Source of the DNA: Druceiella hillmani
Taxonomy: Eukaryota > Arthropoda > Insecta > Lepidoptera > Hepialidae
NCBI GenBank assembly: GCA_039881145.1
Contig: JAYKKI010000095.1
Location: 9,166,501 to 9,230,500, forward strand
DNA: 64,000 bases
Reading direction: 5' to 3'
Positions 1 through 11,572 of the stretch are shown in pieces. The position numbers were made by a program, and so were the translations under genes. Under the pieces are notes generated by a model that was given only the letters and a program-made list of their open reading frames with translations, was not told where the DNA came from and did not search any database. The number at the start of each line of letters is the position of its first letter. The stretch's first letter is position 1.

Positions 1-727
1 TAATTAGTTTTGATTCAAATATGTGAAAGACCTAAATATGTCTGAATATGCGTATAATGATTAAAAAGTGATAAAAATTTTAATAGAAATTGTAGATATT
101 AATTAATTAGTGTCTACAATTTTGCCTTGCTTACTTATATTTTGCTTTCATTAACTAAATAGTACGTGAGCTGATATTTTCTGTAATAGATACTACTAAG
201 CCTGTAAAAAGTATGAATGAATGTTTTCAACAACTCACACAGCACAGTTTTACACAGACGGACACTGCTGGAAATGCTGGCAAGTAGCAAATAAAATAAT
301 ACTGAATATTTTATGACAAGCAAGAGTACGTGTCGCGTGCCGCCTAGTATTTTGAAACAGTTAAAAATATTATTTATTTTTACATATTCTTAACATGGTT
401 GCCTAACATAGTATGAACAAATACTGATGTCGCACACTTCTGTTATGAGTGGTTTTTTTGAGATTTTTTTCTTTCCGTTACATTACACTTTCTTCTATAG
501 TTTTCATCCGCAATTTGTTACCATTTGTTTGATAATGATATAAAACAGTAAAAGAGTTTAATTTTAAATATAAAAAAATGTGCCAAATAATGCATTTCAC
601 ATAAACTTATTTCAATCTATACAGGAAATAAGAATTTTATATTAAATACCCAAAGGGAAGTTTCAATTGAAATAAATTCATTGCAAAATAAATGTATTGT
701 AGTAAATAAATGTTGTAAAAGAACCTG
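1..727. other. AT-rich DNA, no gene seen
   Basis: No convincing coding signal on either strand. The only open frames are short and low-complexity. Confidence 0.6.
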
Positions 728-811
728 TTCAGCACGAATTTAACTCACACTATGAGAGTTTCGTGCACGTTTAGGTATTTAAAAATATTTAAGGGTACAT
801 AGTATTTCTAA
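728..811 (+). repeat. Dispersed 'ACTACGGGAGT' repeat, copy A (diverged)
   Basis: Diverged member of a roughly 85-bp dispersed repeat also seen at 4,595, 21,121, 50,769 and 58,581. The order of blocks is shared: an 'ACTC.CACTA' block, 'GAG..T', 'GTACACGTTTAGGTATTTA', then 'ATTTAAGGGTAC.TAG'. No coding potential and no visible terminal repeats. It could be the conserved core of a non-autonomous element. The class is not recognised. Confidence 0.5.
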
Positions 812-821
812 TTTTTCGGAA

Positions 822-962
<141 letters not shown>

Positions 963-3075
963 CATATTGCCTATTTTACTCTGTCAATACGTAAAAACAA
1001 ACTAATTATAACAATGTACTCGTATAATTCGACGTAGAATTATAAATTATTTATTGTTTAGAATTATAAATTGTTCCCCATTATGACGAATTTCCGTGAA
1101 TGAGGCTATAGCATAAAACAAATTACGCTTTAAGGGACCATATCTTTCCGTTGCATGAAAAAAATGTGTAGAGCAATGGAAGGATAGCTTCAGTACACAA
1201 TAAATTTCAACTTGATACCTTACGTCGTTTGTCAGAAAAAGGGCTTTGGCAGACAGACGGGAGGAAGACAAGCATCTTAAAAAGGTTTCTTTTTCATTTT
1301 GAGAGACGGGACCTTAATCTATTATATATTTATCATATTTTCTTCCTGATTATTCAGTTCAAACTGTACTAAAATAATATTGATTTCATACAATGTCAGT
1401 CAACAGTGCGAGTGAAGTATCAAATTATTGTCTGAAATGACAGTATGTGCTTTAAGTTCTTTAACAATAATCGTGTCAATCATAAAATTGTTAGCTACAT
1501 TAACATTATAAAATAGTCTGGTATAGATACACTTTTACACTCACTGCTATTCATGGATTTTGTTGGATGCACCTTTACACTTGCAAGGTACCTTTGCACT
1601 TAAATTAATTAATTGAAATCCTTAATATTTTGTAACCAATTGTTCGTTATTATTTTATACGTTTTATTGACTCGTCACATTGGTTGGATACGAAACACGT
1701 GATCTATATATTTTACATGACATTCACGTAGAATTTTCTAATATAGATCGGAGCAAGCCATTCATAATTGATTATTTACAAAACTCACAGCATTAATAAC
1801 TTTCCAAGAGATTTGTTACACTCAAAGTCAAAGTTAAAGGAAATCTAGAAGAGGAATTTCAATGTACTGAACTATGGTAATGTCCATATGAGAGATACAA
1901 GGACATAACGGCTTCAATTATTTTTATGTGTCATTGGATTCTGCATTGTTTTGCAGATGACGTAAAATATATGTTACGCTACTAGAATTTAATTGTGGCC
2001 GATTCTGGTGGCTATTTTTTACTAAATAAATCATCAATCATTAATAATTTGGAGAGCAATCTTTTTGGACATGAATCCGCCATATATAAAAGTGAACTAA
2101 AAATTTGTAAACCAAGAAAAGTATATACTATAAAGCTTCGGGTTGAGAATTGTATATTAATTTGTGAACTGGTTTGTCATTTCCTAAATTTTTAGGAGAG
2201 AATTAGTAAAGATTCACAGTCGTAGAGCTTCGTCGGCACTCTCATCAAAGCCTACCCTATCATGAATTATAGACAATAGCGATGAAGAGTGAACTGAGCC
2301 AACTTGTAATAAAAATTACTTTAAATACAAATTTTACGAACTCATTTTACAAGAAAACTAGAAATAAATGTAAAGATCTATTTGAAATTTCACTGAGAGG
2401 GTACCGTACATACAAAAAAGTACCTATACATATTTAATGATATATAAATAAAATTTCTTTGAAACTATGTATAAATATCTTATTTTTCACTTTGTAACTA
2501 AATTGCCTATTATATCTATCACAAGCCTAAACATATAGTCAATTTCTCGAAAATTTAGATTTAAAGTTCATCACCATAAATCCTATGTAGTGTAATTGTA
2601 TATTTAATTTAGTTAAGTAAATTTTAACTGAACGTTTTCAAACGTTAATTTCATCAATTAACAAACAATTTATTTTTTTTTTCACAATCGATTTTTGATA
2701 ATAACGTTGAGGAAAATATGTTAATTTTACTCTTTATAAAACATATTTTAAACGTGGTATATTGCAGGTATATATTCTGAATATTAAAATATGTAAAGTC
2801 AAATACCCAGAATCAAGCAATATGTTCACTGGTATATATTTTTTTCTCAAAATGTGAGATATTAAATATTGTGGAAAATATTTGTAGGGGGCTCACTTTC
2901 TTTTGTATCTGCAAATTATTTTTGTTTCCTTGCATAGTATCTACCTTCATATGGTTTCGAAACTCATGTGAAAACTTTACAAACGCGCAAGGTTCCGAAA
3001 AGAAACGTGTAAGTTTCGCGATACGATTATCTTTATTCGCATCATACCGTTTTTCGTTTTTATCTTTATTCGTAT
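963..3075. other. AT-rich DNA, no gene seen
   Basis: No recognisable protein family, RNA gene or transposon terminus. The longest open frames (about 75 codons) lack motifs and have no supporting splice context. Confidence 0.55.
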
Positions 3076-3379
3076 TATAATATTATACAAGAATACGCTG
3101 ATGCTAGTTTGTTCTTTTGCAAAAAAAGCTATGGAGACTTCTTTTGGAAACAGTTGATGATGAAAGAATATGTAGGTAATGAGAGATATATTTATTGACT
3201 AAAACTATCATTACCGCTATCGACAATGCAAATAGTACGCATTATAAAACTATCATAAAATTTTAGATTAATAAAATATCTCACAGAAGCACGCAATTAA
3301 AAATTACAATTGTCACTTATCCTTGTATTTATTTAAAATTGCTTTATTTTCCACTGCTTATGTTTATTTTCCACATTCT

Positions 3380-4178
3380 GGTAAAAATGGATGAGCCACT
3401 CTTTCGTGTCGGAGATTAACACTTAGCACTTTGTCGATTTGTATCTTTCTTAATTATATAAATTACTTGACTTTCTTTTACGTGTAATAATTTGGTTATT
3501 AAATCTGCCGTATCTAATATTAAATGGCACATCAATTCCATTTACGCCAACAGTTGAAGACTTGGGTCTTCTGATCGATCAAAATCTTAGCTGGTAGCTT
3601 CAAGTAAATAATGTTAGTTATCGTATCTTCAGTAGAATGCACTCCCTTAAGCATCTTCAAAATTTTCTAGACGCTCAAACCTAAGCTCACCTCTGTCAAA
3701 CAGTCTTACTGCCATTGCTTGACTACGGAGATGTATGCTATCCAGACCTTGCTGAGTATCGCCTAGAAAGTTAGAACGCCTACAAAATTTGTCCATCCGC
3801 TTTGTTTTTGGTTGGAAAAAATATGATCATGTAACTCAATTCTGAGCGCAACTTAAATGAACGGAAGTCGGTAATCTGCGCAATCTTCATATTCTTATAC
3901 TTCTATATAATATTTTGAATAATGCTACTTATCCAACTTATCTTGGAAGCAGATTTAGTTACTTGTCTGCACACAGTATAGGGCTAAGCTCAGAAAATCA
4001 GCTCAATCTCCTTTTTCCCAAATATACAACCACCTTTTATGAAAAGTCCTTCGCTGTTCAAGCCATAAGACTTTGGAATCTAATAGATCCGGATATCAGG
4101 AACTCGCCATCCTTAAATGTATTAGAAGGTTATCAAAAAAGTCCTTCCTCTCATAATCTCTCCGTCCTCCGTTCCTAA
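3380..4178 (+). pseudogene. Non-LTR retrotransposon (LINE) reverse transcriptase C-terminal remnant
   Basis: Translated pieces in shifting frames match the C-terminal third of a LINE reverse transcriptase. In order they are a 'VEDLGLLIDQNLSW' segment (about 3,550-3,595), a 'RIFSRMHSLKHLQNFLD' segment, 'LPLLDYGDVCYPDLAEYRL' (about 3,715-3,765), and near the end 'FAVQAIRLWNLIDPDIR' (about 4,048-4,100). This order is the usual thumb and connection region after the catalytic YADD box, which is missing. Stops and frameshifts make it inactive. The family within LINEs is not assigned. The same remnant lies on the minus strand at 21.7-22.5 kb, so insertion predates the arm duplication. Confidence 0.82.
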
Positions 4179-4594
4179 TTCCATTTTGTTCCCCATTTTC
4201 CTTGTTCCCAACCATGTCAAGATTTATAATTTAGTATTTTTTTGGTTTGTATTATTCATAAGTTTCACTTTTTTATATTAATATTTTTTTACAGCCATCC
4301 ACATGAAAAAATATTTATCAATGTTTTTCACTGAATGAGATTGCTCTTATAGAAATAAGTCCGCCAGCCGTATGTATTATATATACGTTAAACTATAAAG
4401 AAATAAAACCAGCGGGAAAAGCATAATCGATGTATTCAAAAGGAATAGACAAATGTATTGTAAAAGTTCAGCTTGTGGCAATTAGAAGGGGTGAAGGTTA
4501 TTCGGCCGGGATTAGGTTGAAAAATGCATCAATAATTTCCATTTCTATTTAAACCAAATTTTATTAAACAATGCGATTAAAATAAAACCCGTCA

Positions 4595-4680
4595 AACATG
4601 AGTAGAACTCGCACTACGGGAGTTCTGTACATATTTAGGTATTTATAAACATTTAATGGTACGTAACATTTCTATTAAAT
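4595..4680 (+). repeat. Dispersed 'ACTACGGGAGT' repeat, copy B
   Basis: Clear member with the core GTAGAACTCGCACTACGGGA followed by a 'GTACATATTTAGGTATTTAT' block and 'GGTACGTAACATTTCTATT'. Its mirror copy lies at 21,121-21,200 in the right arm. Confidence 0.7.
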
Positions 4681-5339
4681 TATAATACTTACAAAATAAT
4701 AATTTTTACAACACAAATATGTACTATTATTTCTTTAACAGGCTGATCTCTGAAAGAAATGCACAACTCCACTTAGGATTTGAAATCATTTATTATTGGA
4801 TATTTACCTTCACTTGTGCTAAAATACCTCCAAGTATGATGACTATCAACATTGCAGATCGATCAACCGATCGTGTTTTATGGGGGTATGAGTATCATAG
4901 AATATGTTTTAAGTATATACTTTTTGTTGCATGAAACAATAATATTGAAATTATTACATGACAGTATTAAATAAAATACAATTCGTAAACTAAATTTAAC
5001 AAGGTCAACTATTGAACCTAATCTCGTATTTTTGCCACTACTGGCGATTAAAAATTGGAAACATTTAAAAAATTCCCACTTTTCAAAGTTTTCCTGACGA
5101 AGACTAACATATGGAGTAGCGCGAAATAATCAGAGCATAGCCGGCGATATTTCACTCAATGCATATTTAATCGCACAAATCCTCGTATCGAAGTCTAATA
5201 ATAAATTCACACCTGTAGATTAGAATATATAATTATATCCAATTAAAAATGATTATAAATCTACATTATAGTCTAAGCTTACAGTCATAAAAATATATTT
5301 TTCATACGTGCTTTGAGCACAGATTAAAATAATATTCGC

Positions 5340-6118
5340 TACTAACAAATCTGTCAATGAAACCTTAGAATTTAAATCAATTTGTAAACGTATGCAGTCC
5401 TGCAATCCAGATTAGAGAGAGAGAGAAGACAATTATTATATAAGATGTGATAAAATTGACAAACTTGCAATGGCAAGACATTCAATTACATTCTCATATC
5501 ATAGCAATGACATTCTCAAATCAACGAGACAGCACACGGTAAAGATGCCCTTGTCGCTCCTTTCTAAGATTTCTTGAAGCATGTCCATAACATCGTTCAG
5601 ATCTGGACCTTGAAATAGAGATACAATTTATTGATGTAAAGAATATATTTTATGTACAAAATTAATTTAAAATAAAGACACATGAAGGCATCGTGCGGAC
5701 GTAGTAGAATTCAGGTAGTTCATTCGCCGCGCTGACAATATAATGTCTACAATTTATTGTCTAATATCAATTTTTCTTTGCCTCAACTTGTGTAACTTAA
5801 GAAATATCGACGAGTAAGCTGTTAAACTACTCATAATATCACGTTTACTACGTCTTTATAGACTCTTATTGACAAGCTCAAGGATAGAAAAACAATGCTT
5901 AAGTTATGAATAAACAGACGGTAAATTAATAAGCATTAAATTATTTGAAAATATTAATACTCACTCATGTCGGGTATAAGTTTCAGCATAGTTATGTTTG
6001 TTTCTTATTCACAAAATTTCTGAACCAAATTTTCGCAAAATACACAAACCATTGTCAAAATAGTCAGATAAATTGTAATCTATTTTACAAAACTAGTCAT
6101 CCAACCTTGATAATATAT
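5340..6118 (-). pseudogene. Unrecognised two-exon gene fragment, copy 1
   Basis: Minus strand. Exon a (about 6,118-5,965) follows a polypyrimidine-poor AG and encodes a hydrophobic stretch ending '..CENLVQKFCE', then, after a stop, 'ETNITMLKLIPDM', with a GTGAGT donor. Exon b starts at 5,608 after 'ATTTCAAG' and encodes 'PDLNDVMDMLQEILERSDKG'. The same exon pair recurs at 19,471-20,400 and 45,567-48,251 with the same phase-1 junction, which supports real ancestral exons. This copy has an in-frame stop in exon a and frame damage later in exon b. A membrane protein is plausible from exon a. The family is not recognised and no function is assigned. Confidence 0.6.
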
Positions 6119-6490
6119 CTGTAATTTGAGGGAAGTAATCGAATTTATTAACTGGATATTATCATTGGAAAGATATCCCCCCTATTGTTATCAAAATTGT
6201 GACGTTTAAGGAAAAACAGTATATTATATAATTAAGTTACCAAAAATTATTTTTCAGGTATCGTTAACGTGGCAGAATCGCTTGTTCTTAAGGAACATAA
6301 GATCCGTCTGTAAAATTTTCTCTTCGATTTGTGTCAAATAAACGTGGCTGTAATTAAAAAAACGATGTTTTGAAAGTTGTTTTCAAAGAAAAATAAAGAA
6401 TTTTTAAAAAACTTCAAAAATATTCGGGACGGTCAAAGTGTATATAAGTGCCTTGTGCCTTCTTTAATCTCATTTGTAGTTTCGGAAAAT

Positions 6491-7440
6491 ATGCATGACC
6501 TCAAAATCCATGTGCTTCACTGTTTATAGTACGAATTTCAGTACGGTTGTTCTGCGTCAGGAAAAAAACGGAGTATATATGAGAATAACAGTGATTCCTT
6601 ACGACAATTTCAGCTATAGTAGCGATTACACATTGAGAGTTCAACCAGGTTGATATCGACAAATTGAAATCACTTACTGAAAGAGACTCCAGAGTTTCAA
6701 TGCGGGTTTTGTTTACTTGACTTGAATGCTATCAAGGTACAGTGGAGAAATATTAACAAGAATAAAGCGAAATCTAAAAATATTGTGTTTGAATAGTTGA
6801 GCTAGGATCAGCTTGATTTTCATTGAGATGTGTGCGTATAATGTTTACCCTTTCGGTATGCATTTAACAGATTAAACGAATTAGGGATAAGTGTGTCCTA
6901 CCGTAATTACCAATGATTGTGTCTAAAGAATTTAACGAACCAATGTTTACCAATTAATTCCATCACAAAAATATTAAGTTAGTTGACATATGGGGTATTA
7001 ATAGTCTTATGTTGAAAAATACCTCATAGTACTACAACTATTGCCATAAATTATAGTCGGATTCGAAATTTGAGACTTCAACTCCGTCGGAAATGTTCAT
7101 GATGTGACAAAATTTTCTGACGCATGATAATGTCTGCCTGCACATTGCAAGTATTACTCGATTAAAATTATTGCAGTTGCGTTTGAAAATGATCCTACTT
7201 TCCCCTTATACACCACACCTGGCGCCATCCGACTTTTATTTATTTGTATTGGTCATTATAACATTACATTTTGCGCAAAAATAACTTACATGACGAGAAT
7301 TGTCTTCGATAATTTATTGACGAAATTTTCAATTTAAAACATGCAATTGTCTATTTTGATGATTTACAATATTTTGCAAATGAATAAGGATGGATAATAA
7401 TGTTGCATATGTCTATTATTAGCTGAAATAAACTGAGGTG
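6491..7440 (+). pseudogene. Dead mariner transposase, left-arm copy
   Basis: The N-terminus resembles the mariner helix-turn-helix start ('MHDLKIHVLHCL'). At about 7,120-7,230 it reads 'THDNVCLHIAS' followed by 'SPYTPHLAPSDFYLF'. The Asp of HDN and the Asp of APSD are separated by 34 residues, the DD34D spacing that defines mariner. Many stops and frameshifts lie between, so no transposase is made. I could not find convincing terminal inverted repeats or TA duplications. The mirror copy is at 18,110-19,066, so this insertion also predates the duplication of the arms. Confidence 0.88.
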
Positions 7441-9004
7441 TAATTATAATATTTTCTTAAAAAATGCTTATTATTTACTTGCCTCCCCAGATATTGTTAT
7501 TATAAATAAATAAAATGAGTTTCGTAAAATACCTGTAGAAAAACGTGATGACATTATAAATGTAGACATTCAATAAGAATGCTATTTCAGAAAAAGTATG
7601 ACAAATGTTAAAATGGTTTAACTTGCGGAGATAAACTAGTCAGGTAATATTAAACACAATATCAGAAAAAGAATAGGTAGACACTGATAACAGGATTCTA
7701 CGCAGAAGAAACGGGAGAGAAAAACGTGGATAAACAAATAAGAGGTAATGAATAAACTTAAAAAGAACTGAAAGATTTTCACATACATACATCATAAATA
7801 TCTGTTAATGAAGTGGAAAAACAATGTTAATTAAGAAAAAGAAGAATGTTGCCTAGATAGGTAATGATGCAAAGGTATAAATAGGCTGAGAGATAAACGA
7901 AGGTTACGTGGTCGCCACGTACGTTACAAGTGAAAGTACTTGCTGGTTTTCATTTTATTTGCATGTGCCATTGTCAGTGTACATAGCCATTTATCTCTCT
8001 GTTTCTTTCGTTATTCCCCTTTTACCACATCCACTATCTATTTTTCAAGTCCTACGTAATTCATTCAAATTTATCCATTCTTTGTGGAACAATTATCATA
8101 CAATTTTACTTTTGGATATCATCCGTCACATACAAACTTACTCGACTGTGGCAATTATTTTTCACTTCAAAACACTAAAAATAATCTATATATAGAATAA
8201 TATTTTCAAATTTAAAAACTGCTTTTTTGGTCACCGTGAATTATAAAATTTTAACCAAACTAACTTTTTTCGTATCAAAGAACATTTGAAATATACATGA
8301 CACTAACGAAACTGTGTCATCTAAATAAATAAAAATTTTAAAGCTTGACAGTAATAAAATAGTAATAAGAATTAATTGAAAACAAGCGTTCGCCCACAAT
8401 TTCATATGGTTTGATTTTCAGTCGTACTAACACTACTTAAGATAATCGTAATAATTTGTTATATATTAGCGTTTATGCACATGTATTTTTTTACTTTTGC
8501 GATGCAGTTTTCTTCAAATAATAAGGTTTTCATTTCAAAAGTGGCCTTGATCGTTATAGAAATTATTTATGTCTTAGCTTGATCTTTAAGTTAAATCGCT
8601 GTAATATTCTCGACAACGTCTATTCATCACTTTTAAACCATCGCGCTTTGTTTTACTGCTTGAGTGTTTATAAATAAATTTTAAGGTTCTCAATACATAG
8701 TTGATCAAAATATTATACTATAAGTTTTAATATCTACCTGAAGTATTATCTCAGCCCAATTTAAATTCAAATGTTTAGTAGAGTTTTTATAATGCTCGAA
8801 AGAAAAGACGAAGAAAAAAACAGACAAACAAAACGTCTATATTTAAATTTTCAAAAATGACATCAGGTAGCATACATTTTAATTTGAACACTTTATAATT
8901 AATCCAGTGAAATTGTCATTCAAATGGTTCAAATAATTTTTGTGTTATACTCGAACAAAGAGGCAGACTACAAGTATAAACATTATTTTTGGTTTCACAA
9001 ATGC
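7441..9004. other. Anonymous block conserved between the arms
   Basis: This stretch is well matched by 16,585-18,100 in the opposite arm but contains no protein family I recognise. The 95-codon frame at 7,908-8,195 and its mirror partner at 17,428-17,655 are matched only because the DNA is duplicated. Their hydrophobic translation has no recognisable motif. Confidence 0.55.
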
Positions 9005-10010
9005 CTAATTGACATATTTTACTTGATTCAAAAATATCCTCAATGTTACAAAAATACCTCTGTTACTATTTAATAATGGCACAGATGTGTGTATAGCACA
9101 TACTCCTTGCCTGTATAAAGTTACCGCATTCTGAATACTAAATATCGATAAGAAGAAGATAGTGATCATGTAATGCATCATCTGAAATATTTAATAATAA
9201 TAAAGTTAATATAAGTACACAAGAATATTCGAAAAAAAATTAAAATACGAAGTGTTACCTGGAAATTAAACATTTCATTTAATTCGCTGCACAAATTTGA
9301 AAAAAAAATTATAATAGTACTTAGTAGGACAGACATACGTTTTCATCAAAATAAATATTTCCGTTAAATGAGTTGTCGAGTAGTTTGTCGACATTGTTTA
9401 CAACATTCAGCAATAATTGCTCTCTGGCGCGTTTTAAATAGACATTAATTATTTTTAACTTGTCAGTGAGAATCGTCCTCAGTAAACACATCAACACCAT
9501 TTCAAGGCTACTTGCCATTGTAGAGAAATGAACGAGTAAAACTATAAAATCAATATCCAATGGTAATGTGTGACATAACAAGCTTATTAAAGTTACAACG
9601 AAGATCATAGAAAAAGTCCCGATCCTGGTCATTAATTTAATTTTATTAATGCACCTAGTATTGAAATACTCGCTGTAATAGGCTGAAAGACCATCGAAAG
9701 TATTAATTCACTCAAAGAATTAATTCTTAAGCCATGCGATGTCGAATGCGACCAGAATACATAATTATGAACCTTAGGAAACAATTAGCATACGCCGTTA
9801 TATTAGAATACATTAACGATACAAGTCTTGACGTAATTAAGAAATAGACAGAAAATATGAAAAAAAGAAGCACCAAGCTATAGATCATTTAAGTTTAGCT
9901 TTGAATAGTTTTCAGTCATTTCTATTAGAAGTTCTATTAATTCCTAACATTAATCGGGCGATGTGTATGGCCCCAATAGAATTTTCAATAACATTTTCTT
10001 TCTTTTCCAT
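9005..10010 (-). pseudogene. Gustatory receptor (7tm_7) pseudogene, left-arm copy
   Basis: Minus strand, near full-length but broken. It starts 'MEKKENVIENSIGAIHIA' at 10,010. It continues through a hydrophobic N-terminal half, a 'FDGLSAYYSEYF' segment, and a long intact block (9,632-9,321) containing 'HFSTMASSLEMVLMCLL'. A 'LNEMFNFQ' motif then precedes a GT-AG intron, and a last exon begins 'MMHYMITIFFLSIFSIQNA' and runs to about 9,005. The Leu-Asn-x-x-Phe motif before a terminal transmembrane exon is characteristic of insect gustatory receptors. Family members are usually 350-450 residues; this reads at about 300. In-frame stops and at least one frameshift in the N-terminal half make it non-functional. 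Ligand unknown. Confidence 0.8.
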
Positions 10011-10920
10011 TTTGTCGTGTACAATAGATGATTACTAGTAGACGATTAATATGGTAATGAAACAATTTAACAAAACAATCGATTGGAACCCGTTAGGTAT
10101 AATTTGTTAGTTGACATTTTCCCATTCAATTTCCTACGATATTAAATGTAATTGGGTTATAAAAGTCTGATAAAAGTTTCGATCGATATGAATTTAATTA
10201 ATTTTAATGGATATATGTCTTTGAAAATACAGAATCGAGAGACAGTGGCACAATTTTAATCTCTTTCAGATAATTCCGCAATTCACAATAATATCACAAC
10301 AAAAAATTAACAATCCGCTCCATTTATATTCGTTTAAATTACATATATTCAACGACGTCAAGAAAAGCGGACCTTATTAATTTAAGTAATAATTATAATT
10401 TATATATTATTTATTTTGTGATAGAGTAATAAAAATATTTTTTAACCAAAAATTTGAAGATATTTGAACCTTAATAATAGTTCAATAAATTGTACATTTG
10501 CGGCTGCTTATCATCTTTGCAATAATTAAATTATATCATTTATTTTGCAATAAATGTGATGACATTATTCACCATTGTCAATATTTCCACGGTAGCATAA
10601 AAACGTGCTTCAGTAAAAAAAAATAAAAAAAATATTTATTACATAGATACAAAAAAAGTTTAATGGTGATAATATTTCAGAAGTCATAAAATAACATAAT
10701 TTGATAAAAATGAGTAATATTTTAATATAAATATATGTGCTCTAACATCTTGTTTGTAATTCACGTACAAATAAACATCGAACGTTGAGAATTATATTTT
10801 GTTTTTTGAACAAAAAGCACGCACTTTATTTGTTCTATAAAACAAACGAACGTATTTACAAAGGCGTTCGTAGTTATTTTTACAAGCGCTGTTTTACTAA
10901 ATAATATTTATTCTTAAGAT

Positions 10921-11002
10921 TTATTTTGTATTGAATATATTTGGCGTTAATTTTGTAGAAATTCATTATTCGTAGTTTCATTTAATTGTGAATTATTTTG
11001 TA
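10921..11002 (-). mobile_element. Hairpin element, 62-bp internally deleted copy with 10-bp TSD
   Basis: Between direct repeats TTATTTTGTA at 10,921-10,930 and 10,993-11,002 lies a 62-bp insert. It is the tail of the hairpin family (reverse complemented) joined directly to about 20 bp of the 5' terminus, with the whole foldback missing. The opposite arm has a single TACAAAATAA at 14,696-14,705, which is the empty site. This gives direct before/after evidence for insertion. Confidence 0.85.
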
Positions 11003-11053
11003 CATCTTATATAATTATCATCCAAGCATTCCATACAGCTGGGCATGTGCTTG

Positions 11054-11188
11054 TAAATAACAGGGCCTGATTTATTAATTATATAAACAGACGTTATATA
11101 ATTAATAAATCAGGCCCTGTTATTTACAGCACATTTTAACTTGTAACTTGTAACAGATAAACATTAAGGTTTATCCGTTACAAGTTAC
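11054..11188. repeat. Two consecutive foldbacks (33-bp and 20-bp stems)
   Basis: Stem 1 is 11,054-11,086 against 11,094-11,126: 33 of 33 bp complementary with a 7-nt loop 'ACAGACG'. Stem 2 is 11,143-11,162 against 11,169-11,188: 19 of 20 bp with a 6-nt loop. The corresponding place in the other arm (about 14,575-14,645) has only one half of each stem. The left arm therefore gained two inverted halves, or the right arm lost them. Confidence 0.85.
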
Positions 11189-11492
11189 CATCACATTACA
11201 AGACGGTAGACGTATTTTTTACAAATCGAATAATATTTATTAACAGGAACCATCGTGTGTAGCTTATATCGTCACCAAAGTATTTTTCATGCACCTGCGC
11301 GAATGTAAATAACTGTAAACCAACAGCGGATGTTCACATTTGGAAGTTATTTTTCCAAGCGATCCTTTTTAAATAATTTTTTTCGTAAAAATTATTGTAT
11401 GTGTTTTATACATTCGTCGTTATGAAAAAATCAATTACATTTAATGAAAAGCTATCAATAAGCCGCTCTCAATTTAACAATTGGAGGTTGGT

Positions 11493-11570
<78 letters not shown>
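11493..11570. repeat. (TA)n microsatellite
   Basis: Pure TA dinucleotide tract of about 78 bp just inside the spacer, near the inner edge of the left arm. Confidence 0.95.

Positions 11571-11572
<2 letters not shown>

Larger units (their letters stand above)
3076..11410 (+). repeat. Left arm of giant inverted repeat
   Basis: This segment reappears in reverse complement at about 14,326-22,756. Paired landmarks run in mirror order: LINE remnant (3.4-4.2 kb with 21.7-22.5 kb), dispersed repeat (4.6 with 21.1), two-exon gene fragment (5.3-6.1 with 19.5-20.4), mariner (6.5-7.4 with 18.1-19.1), an anonymous block (7.9-8.2 with 17.4-17.7) and a gustatory-receptor pseudogene (9.0-10.0 with 15.6-16.6). 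Paired coordinates sum to about 25,560-25,850, drifting with indels. Stretches compared by eye look roughly 85-95% identical. Some blocks differ entirely, for example about 10.03-10.33 kb against 15.33-15.54 kb. The edges are approximate. Confidence 0.93.

Noticed and set aside
7908..8195. 95-codon hydrophobic open frame with a mirror partner at 17,428-17,655
   Set aside because: Conservation is explained by the arm duplication, the two frames differ at their ends, and no motif or splice context supports a gene.
10921..11002. Reading the hairpin element as an 8-bp-TSD hAT or P-type MITE
   Set aside because: Exact flanking repeats are 9, 10, 12 and 13 bp in different copies, and the two element ends are not inverted repeats of each other once the one-sided tail is included.
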